Positions 58,632 to 64,000 of a stretch of DNA of 64,000 nt are shown piece by piece (positions within the stretch are counted from its first letter, which is position 1; each line of letters starts with the position of its first letter). Origin of the DNA: Leptospira wolffii serovar Khorat str. Khorat-H2 (GTDB lineage: Bacteria > Spirochaetota > Leptospiria > Leptospirales > Leptospiraceae); assembly GCF_000306115.2 (NCBI RefSeq), contig NZ_AKWX02000020.1:186001-250000 (forward strand), in the 5' to 3' direction. The position numbers and the translations under genes are program-made. Below the pieces are notes generated by a model. That model saw only the letters and a list, made by a program, of their open reading frames with translations, searched no databases and was not told the origin of the DNA.

Positions 58632-59675
58632 GTGATAAGACCGACTAAAGTGCATCAATTGGATTTAGAGAAACTGCTCCGACATAAGATCGATACGAAA
58701 ACGAAACCTCTCGGGGCTTTAGGTCGCTTGGAGGATTTGGCATATAGAATCGGGACCATACAAGGAAGTATAGAACCCGAATTGAAGAATCCTCATGTTC
58801 TGGTATTTGCAGGAGATCACGGACTGGCGGACTCCGGCGTATCCGCATTTCCGAAAGAAGTCACCTTTCAGATGGTCCTGAATTTCCTGAACGGAGGAGC
58901 GGCGATAAACGTTTTCTGCAAGCAGCATGATATAGAGCTTCTTGTGATCGATGCCGGAGTTGCGGGAAATTTCGAAAACCTTTCTCCTAATTTAATTCAT
59001 GCGAAAATTGCTTCGGGTACTAGGAATATCCTGAATGAACCGGCAATGACCAAGGAGGAATGCGAGACCGCCCTTCAAAAAGGAGCCGAGATCGCCTCGC
59101 AAAGAGTATCAAAAGATTGTAATGTGATTGGTTTCGGAGAAATGGGAATCGGAAACACTTCATCCGCGGCCTTACTCGCGTCCGTCTTTCTGGACAAACC
59201 CGCCGAAGAACTGGCAGGAAGAGGAACAGGATTGGACGATAATGCCTTAGAACATAAGAAACAGATCTTAAACGCTTGTAGGCATAAACATTCCCCTAAC
59301 CCGAAGGACCCCGTGGAAGTTCTCTCCGTTTTCGGCGGTTTCGAAATCGCAATGATCTGCGGAGCGATGCTTTCGTCTTATAAGGAAAATCGATTGATAC
59401 TCGTAGACGGATTTATCGCGAGTTCCGCCTTCCTAACTGCGGCGAGAATGGAACCTAAGATAGTTCGAAACGCCGTATTCGCCCATAAATCTTCCGAACA
59501 AGGGCATCGATCGATTTTGGATTTCTTCGATGCGGAACCGATCTTGGACTTAGGTCTTAGATTGGGAGAAGGAACCGGTTGCGCCTTGGCCTATCCCATT
59601 CTGCAATCTGCGGTCGCTTTTTTAAAAGATATGGCAAGCTTCGAACAAGCGGGCGTTTCCGAGAAAAAGGAATAA
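58632..59675 (+). CDS. cobT: nicotinate-nucleotide--dimethylbenzimidazole phosphoribosyltransferase
   Basis: 347 residues, GTG start. [79 protein letters not shown] and [15 protein letters not shown] are the diagnostic CobT blocks; the catalytic Glu is in [10 protein letters not shown]. Makes alpha-ribazole phosphate for the lower ligand of B12. Third gene of the riboswitch operon. Confidence 0.96.
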   Translation: MIRPTKVHQLDLEKLLRHKIDTKTKPLGALGRLEDLAYRIGTIQGSIEPELKNPHVLVFAGDHGLADSGVSAFPKEVTFQMVLNFLNGGAAINVFCKQHDIELLVIDAGVAGNFENLSPNLIHAKIASGTRNILNEPAMTKEECETALQKGAEIASQRVSKDCNVIGFGEMGIGNTSSAALLASVFLDKPAEELAGRGTGLDDNALEHKKQILNACRHKHSPNPKDPVEVLSVFGGFEIAMICGAMLSSYKENRLILVDGFIASSAFLTAARMEPKIVRNAVFAHKSSEQGHRSILDFFDAEPILDLGLRLGEGTGCALAYPILQSAVAFLKDMASFEQAGVSEKKE

Positions 59676-59730
59676 TACGGTTTTAAATTCTCGATCGGCG
59701 AAGCCGTTCCGAAATTAATGTTGTTCCTAC

Positions 59731-60543
59731 ATGTTTGCTAGAATCCGCAAAGAATTGGTTATCTTCCTATCCTCGGTCCGTTACAATACTAGAATCATCG
59801 TGCCTTCCTGGGTGGAGCATTCGGAAGAGGATCTCACATCCTCCACCCGGTATTTTCCCTTGATCGGATGGATTGTAGCGGGGATTTCTGGAGGAGTTCT
59901 TTGGGCCTCCAGTCTGAGTCTCCCTTGGCAACTTTCCGTCGCTCTTTCCATGTCCGCCTCCGTTCTCGCCACGGGAGCCTTTCACGAGGACGGTTTTACG
60001 GACGTATGTGACGGCTTCGGCGGGGGTTGGACCAAAGAAAGAATTCTGGAGATCATGAAGGACAGTCGCATAGGAGCTTTCGGAACCATCGGGATTCTGC
60101 TAGTTCTACTCATCAAGTTTACATCCTACACTGCATTAGAGAATCTAAATATAGAAATCATTTTAATCGCGATTCTCTCCTCCCATTCCTCCAGTAGATT
60201 CTGGGCGAACGTTATGGCCAAGAGCATACCCTATGCGAGAGAAGATGCGCTGTCCAAGGCCAAGCCGATCGTGAAGGACATGAAAATATCCGACGTTCTC
60301 CTATCTTCGATCTGGGGATTCTTACCTTGGTTCGCGTTCTTTTTGTTGGATTCCTTACCCTCCGATTTACTGTTGGGATTCCTACTTTTACCCTTTCTTC
60401 TCCAAGTATTCGGATTACTTTATCTGAGAGGCTTCTATAAGCGTTGGCTCGGAGGTTATACGGGAGATTGTTTGGGCGCGACCCAGCAAGTGACGGAGCT
60501 TTTATACCTGATCGGAATTTTAGCCGCATGGAAATCATTTTAA
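59731..60543 (+). CDS. cobS: adenosylcobinamide-GDP ribazoletransferase
   Basis: 270 residues, multi-pass membrane enzyme. RYFPLIGWIVAGISGG, FHEDGFTDVCDGFGGGWTKERILEIMKDSRIGAFG (Asp-rich substrate site) and RFWANVMAKSIPYAR. It joins alpha-ribazole to adenosylcobinamide-GDP in the last steps of B12 assembly. Overlaps cobC by 16 bases. No cobU (kinase/guanylyltransferase) is in the window; it must be elsewhere. Confidence 0.95.
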   Translation: MFARIRKELVIFLSSVRYNTRIIVPSWVEHSEEDLTSSTRYFPLIGWIVAGISGGVLWASSLSLPWQLSVALSMSASVLATGAFHEDGFTDVCDGFGGGWTKERILEIMKDSRIGAFGTIGILLVLLIKFTSYTALENLNIEIILIAILSSHSSSRFWANVMAKSIPYAREDALSKAKPIVKDMKISDVLLSSIWGFLPWFAFFLLDSLPSDLLLGFLLLPFLLQVFGLLYLRGFYKRWLGGYTGDCLGATQQVTELLYLIGILAAWKSF

Positions 60544-61169
60544 TCAGACATACCACTCCCGAGGTAGAGCCCGGAACCTGTTACGGCAGGACGGACTTGG
60601 GCTTACCCACCAGCTTCGAAGCGGAAGCGCATAACGTCTTAAAACTATTGCCCTCTCATATTCATTCCATTCGAACTAGCCCCTTATTCCGTTGCTATAG
60701 TCTCGCGGAATATATCAGCAAAAGATTGGAAGCCGTAGGACCTTCTCCTATTTGGAAGGTGGACCATAGAATCCAAGAATTGGATTTCGGAGAATGGGAA
60801 GGAAGGCTCTGGGAGGATATACCTAGGAGCGAAACGGATCCTTGGATGTTGGATTATGTGAATCGAAAACCGCCCGGCGGAGAGACTTATTCCGAATTAC
60901 AATCTCGTATCTCAGAATCCTGGGAGGAATCTCTGACTGCTGCCAAAGTCTGGGAAAAGTTAAAGCGAGAAGAAGGAGAAACTTCAGAATATAAGGAACT
61001 CTGGGTAAGCCATGGAGGGCCGATTCGATGTTTGGCTTCCTTGACACTCGGATTGCCTTTGGAGAATTCCTTTCGATTGGTTTTGGATTACGGTTCCGTA
61101 TCCGTTTTTCGAATTCGCTTCGGAGAAGAGGACTCCTACCCTCAATTGATTCAATGGAATCGTAAATAG
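60528..61169 (+). CDS. cobC: alpha-ribazole phosphatase
   Basis: 213 residues from ATG 60528, not the upstream ORF start. Histidine-phosphatase RHG motif MEIILIRHTTPEVEPGTCYGRTDLGL, SIRTSPLFRC, LDFGEWEGRLWEDI and second His in ELWVSHGGPIRCLASL. It dephosphorylates alpha-ribazole phosphate made by CobT. Start overlaps the cobS end. The CYGRTDLGL segment distinguishes CobC from general histidine phosphatases, and the cobTS context supports the name. Confidence 0.9.
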   Translation: MEIILIRHTTPEVEPGTCYGRTDLGLPTSFEAEAHNVLKLLPSHIHSIRTSPLFRCYSLAEYISKRLEAVGPSPIWKVDHRIQELDFGEWEGRLWEDIPRSETDPWMLDYVNRKPPGGETYSELQSRISESWEESLTAAKVWEKLKREEGETSEYKELWVSHGGPIRCLASLTLGLPLENSFRLVLDYGSVSVFRIRFGEEDSYPQLIQWNRK

Positions 61170-61213
61170 GAGGATTTCTTAGATTTCGTTCGGTCGCTCT
61201 AATGTAATCTTCG

Positions 61214-61247
61214 TATCGACCGATACTGTACATATTACGGTCGGATA
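61214..61247 (+). promoter_or_regulatory. palindrome immediately before the VWA gene
   Basis: TATCGACCG, 15 bases, CGGTCGGATA: near-perfect inverted repeat ending 2 bases before the ATG at 61250. As RNA it could hide the ribosome site; as DNA it could be an operator. Confidence 0.5.
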
Positions 61248-61249
61248 GA

Positions 61250-62329
61250 ATGTTATTCTTCTTACAAATTGGAAAGATCGGAATCGTCCGGGTTCTTTCG
61301 GGTCGCTTCTCGATTCTTCTCTTACTTCTATTCGCTTTTCCTCTACTATCCGCGCCGGAATTATACCCTCCCGAAAACCGAGAAAGTTCCAAGTTATTCG
61401 TCTTGGATGCAAGCGGCTCCATGAATGAATATTTGGGTATTTATCAAAAGATCCATCTCGCAAAAAAATACGTAAGACATTATGTGGATAAACTCGAGGA
61501 TGAAACGGAAGTAGGCTTTATCGCTTACGGAAATCGTCTTCCGGGATGTCAATCCTCGCGACTTTATCAGCCTTTGGAAAAAGGGAACCGACCACAATTC
61601 AGAAATAAACTCTTCGGACTCACTCCTTCCGGAGCCACTCCCTTAGCGGAGTCCATCCGAATCGCGGGAGATTATATCATCCGTAGAAAATCTCCGACGG
61701 AACTCATACTGGTCACCGACGGAATCGAAAGTTGTTATGGAGATCCCGAAAAAGAATTACGCATTCTTCAGCAGAAGGGAGTCGATTTCAAAATGCATGT
61801 CCTAGGTTTAGGACTGAAGCCCGAAGAGAAACGGATCATGGAGTCTCTCGCAAAGACCGGGAAAGGCACGTATTATAATGTGGAGGGAGACGGAGACTTC
61901 TATAATGCCATGGAGGATTTATTGAAAAAGGAGACTCCTCCTAAAATCGCTCATCCGGAAATCGAAACTCCCGCTTTGGATAGAAAGATTCGCATTACGA
62001 ATATGGAAAAATCCTCGGAAGGCTCGGAAACGGATTCCTATCGAGTGGATTTCGAATTCGAAAACCCCGGCTCCACGGAACAATGTGTGATTCTAAATCT
62101 AAAACGATCCGGAAATTCCAAACCGCAGGAATGGAATCCGTTGAGAGCTTCCCGTCCGGAGCTAACTCTGCGTACCGATCAAAGCTGCTTCTCCTCTTCC
62201 AACGGAAAGGGTTCCTTTCTCATCGAGGTCCCTAAAAACCTACCACTCCAATTGGAATTGGAACTCTGGGACATGAGTAAGATCCCGCAATCCGTTGGCA
62301 ATAGCGGAGAGAGAAGAATACGGAACTGA
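61250..62329 (+). CDS. exported von Willebrand factor A protein
   Basis: 359 residues. Signal peptide (FSILLLLLFAFPLLSA) then a VWA domain (about 45-225) with the metal-ion-dependent adhesion site DASGSMNEYL, the second Thr site in LTPSGATPLAESI, and the Asp in LVTDGIESCYGD. The C-terminal 110 residues are a beta-rich region, acidic and Ser-rich. Metal-dependent protein binding at the cell envelope. It faces a convergent MuiA-like gene; 12 bases lie between the stops. Confidence 0.88.
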   Translation: MLFFLQIGKIGIVRVLSGRFSILLLLLFAFPLLSAPELYPPENRESSKLFVLDASGSMNEYLGIYQKIHLAKKYVRHYVDKLEDETEVGFIAYGNRLPGCQSSRLYQPLEKGNRPQFRNKLFGLTPSGATPLAESIRIAGDYIIRRKSPTELILVTDGIESCYGDPEKELRILQQKGVDFKMHVLGLGLKPEEKRIMESLAKTGKGTYYNVEGDGDFYNAMEDLLKKETPPKIAHPEIETPALDRKIRITNMEKSSEGSETDSYRVDFEFENPGSTEQCVILNLKRSGNSKPQEWNPLRASRPELTLRTDQSCFSSSNGKGSFLIEVPKNLPLQLELELWDMSKIPQSVGNSGERRIRN

Positions 62330-62342
62330 ATCCGAACCGATC

Positions 62343-63977
62343 TTAATTTAAATTCAGATTCTGATCGCTAGGATACGTTACTCTATATTCTAATTTTATA
62401 TCCTTTTTTCCGGAAGGAGGAATTTCCAAATTCCATTCGAGAATTCCCGAATTCGGTCTGAATTCCTTAGAACCTTCCGTAGTGGTCTCCCGATTGATTT
62501 CCACCTTTACGCTTGCGACTTCCGATATGGGAACCTGGTCCCGAACGATAACCGTGCGACTCTCTTTGCCGAAATTCTCCAAACTTAGATAGACTCTTCT
62601 CTCCAAAACTTTTTGCGTGGAGATGATGCCTTCCTTGGTCTGATTGGATTCTTTTCTATAAGAAAGTCTTAAACTACCCTCCGTCCCTAAAGAAGCGGAG
62701 AAATTTTCCTTCGGACTAACATAGGGTAATTTTGTCCTACCAACTAAACCCGAACTGCGAAAAAGGGAAACTTCTCCGGGAAGAATCGGGAAATCGCTGG
62801 AATTTTGCAACTCCGCTTCGAGTAAGGGAAATGGTTTATAACGGGGAGCGGCTACCGTCTTAACCTTAATCGATGCGGTAAAGGCCAACATTTCGAACTT
62901 CCGTGATTCCTTTTGGGAAGCAAGACTGATTGCCTTAGGTAAACGGAATAAGAATCCGCTCCCTCTTTCGCTAGAAGGAGAAGGTTCTTCCGGCAAGGAA
63001 GTCTCCGATTCTTCTCTATCAATTGCGCCGCCGACTGCTTGGGTTTGATTGGTTAGTATCTCCTGCTTGGCTTTCACTTCCTGATCGAACAATCTCTGAG
63101 GTCTCAACCGATTACGACGAAGGGACAAATCCGGACGAGTAGTGGATAATAAAAGTTGTACGCCCTTCCAATCTTCTCCCGTTTCTTGTCGGATCTCCGC
63201 GATATATTCCAACCTAGCCTTGGTTAAGGAATCTTCCGCAGTCAGTATGTAAGTAGGCCTCCAATCAGCATTAGCGACCAGGTAGCTCAATCTAAGATCC
63301 ACGGTCTTGGCTTCCGCACTAGTATTTACGATCTGTACCCAAGTGACCCTAGCGCTTTTTTCTGCTTGGGAGAGTAGAATGGAAAGTTGGGCCCTAGATT
63401 CCTCCAACTCCGTCTGCAATTTACGTTTCGCCTTTTCGATACGTTCCCAAGCGGAAAAAATGGCGACGGCTTCCTCTCTGGTTTTTCTCAAATAGGTCCC
63501 CCAGTTCTTGGCGTCCCCTTCCACTTTTCCGTACAAAAGATTGCGACTTACGGTATCCGCGGTCTTTTTCCTGAGTTCCGATAAGAGTTCCTTCTCCGAT
63601 TTCAAATCGTTCTCTTTTGCGAGAATGGATTCCAAATCCTTTTCCAAACCTTGGACCTTTTTTTGGAGTTGAGCGACTTCCGGGTTGGAAGCGGCGGTAC
63701 CTTCTTCTTTCCATGTTCTAGAACCGGTGACTTCCACCTGGGGAGAAGTCACTCCGGCGGTAAGGGTCTCTTCCAACAAGGATACGGGTAGATAAGATAT
63801 CTCGATCTTATTTGCCCCCGGTTCCAATTGCACCTTGCCTACTCTCAAAATCTGCGCCGTTCCCTGATGGACTGTCACTTCTTTGATCGGCAAAGCGAAT
63901 TCTTTGGAAAACAAAGGCCCGAAGGAAATAAAGAATAATGTCATTATAATATATCTGGATCTCATACTTGCTTTCAT
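62343..63977 (-). CDS. MuiA-like (DUF4139/DUF4140) protein
   Basis: 544 residues from ATG 63977, preceded by GAGGAAGG; a TTG at 63995 would add 6 residues. Signal peptide (YIIMTLFFISFGPLFS). The N-terminal DUF4140 domain reads PIKEVTVHQGTAQILRVGKVQL and NKIEISYLPVSLLEETLT; a coiled coil (about 100-215) follows. DUF4139 is seen in LRLSYLVANADWRPTYIL, TGEDWKGVQLLLSTTRPDL and C-terminal LEWNLEIPPSGKKDIKLEYRVTYP. The mucoidy-inhibitor MuiA family is exported but of undefined biochemical role. Gene reaches almost to the window edge; upstream is not visible. Confidence 0.88.
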   Translation of the reverse strand: MKASMRSRYIIMTLFFISFGPLFSKEFALPIKEVTVHQGTAQILRVGKVQLEPGANKIEISYLPVSLLEETLTAGVTSPQVEVTGSRTWKEEGTAASNPEVAQLQKKVQGLEKDLESILAKENDLKSEKELLSELRKKTADTVSRNLLYGKVEGDAKNWGTYLRKTREEAVAIFSAWERIEKAKRKLQTELEESRAQLSILLSQAEKSARVTWVQIVNTSAEAKTVDLRLSYLVANADWRPTYILTAEDSLTKARLEYIAEIRQETGEDWKGVQLLLSTTRPDLSLRRNRLRPQRLFDQEVKAKQEILTNQTQAVGGAIDREESETSLPEEPSPSSERGSGFLFRLPKAISLASQKESRKFEMLAFTASIKVKTVAAPRYKPFPLLEAELQNSSDFPILPGEVSLFRSSGLVGRTKLPYVSPKENFSASLGTEGSLRLSYRKESNQTKEGIISTQKVLERRVYLSLENFGKESRTVIVRDQVPISEVASVKVEINRETTTEGSKEFRPNSGILEWNLEIPPSGKKDIKLEYRVTYPSDQNLNLN

Positions 63978-64000
63978 GCTCTTTGCCTTCCTCAATAAGA

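Overview
The window reads as chromosomal DNA of a spirochaete, most likely Leptospira. The evidence is the many lipoproteins with relaxed spirochaetal lipoboxes, frequent TTG/GTG starts, the ammonium transporter fused to an adenylate cyclase, the lysine-rich histone-like protein, and dense co-directional gene strings with ATGA overlaps. GC looks moderate (mid-to-high 40s by eye), which would suit a P2-clade or saprophytic species better than L. interrogans; this is an impression, not a computed value. I saw no insertion sequence, prophage block, CRISPR array or rRNA. The only RNA genes I can support are tRNA-Ser(GGA) at 36.6 kb and a cobalamin riboswitch at 56.8 kb, plus a candidate small RNA at 39.9 kb.

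Layout. 0-3.3 kb (minus): a 3D-domain protein running off the left edge, a histone-like protein and the Amt-cyclase fusion. 3.8-6.4 kb (plus): a beta-oxidation pair (hydroxyacyl-CoA dehydrogenase and thiolase) ending in a terminator. 6.5-11.9 kb (plus): a small membrane protein, then a tight envelope string (thioredoxin-like, lipoprotein, ankyrin protein, FAH-family hydrolase). 12.0-15.3 kb (minus): a three-module protein (degenerate isochorismatase fold, kinase fold, protein phosphatase) and an AraC regulator. 15.4 kb: a START-like protein. 15.9-24.0 kb (minus): a long operon from a Gld-type ABC transporter through DUF4340 and Yip1-like proteins to mpl, pheS and a thioesterase. 24.3-31.5 kb (plus): an acyltransferase, a DUF2779 nuclease-like protein, argG-coaD-ndk, a small ORF and an isocitrate dehydrogenase. 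31.5-34.3 kb (minus): response regulator, PAS histidine kinase and ferredoxin. 34.4-38.1 kb (plus): a GMC oxidoreductase pair, tRNA-Ser, a DUF2905 protein and an aminotransferase. 38.1-39.7 kb (minus): a membrane-anchored AraC regulator. 40.1-42.1 kb (plus): an NTF2-like protein, an ECF sigma factor and two lipoproteins. 42.0-50.3 kb (minus): an M14-like peptidase, a MotB-like envelope operon, a ferritin-like DUF455 protein, an RsbW-like kinase, gltX and a lipoprotein. 50.5-54.9 kb (plus): an unusual type IIA topoisomerase pair and an SH3-like protein. 55.2-56.6 kb (minus): a flavin amine oxidase with decayed coding remnants behind it. 56.8-61.2 kb (plus): a cobalamin-riboswitch operon (lipoprotein, DUF6580 membrane protein, cobT, cobS, cobC). 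61.3-64 kb: a VWA protein and a convergent MuiA-like protein.

The most unusual items are the kinase/phosphatase fusion with an apparently dead isochorismatase module (12.0-14.4 kb); the topoisomerase pair with A before B, no A-subunit C-terminal domain and an Arg at the quinolone-resistance Ser position (50.5-54.0 kb); and the riboswitch-controlled lipoprotein plus DUF6580 membrane protein, which I infer to be a B12 or B12-precursor uptake system feeding cobT/S/C.
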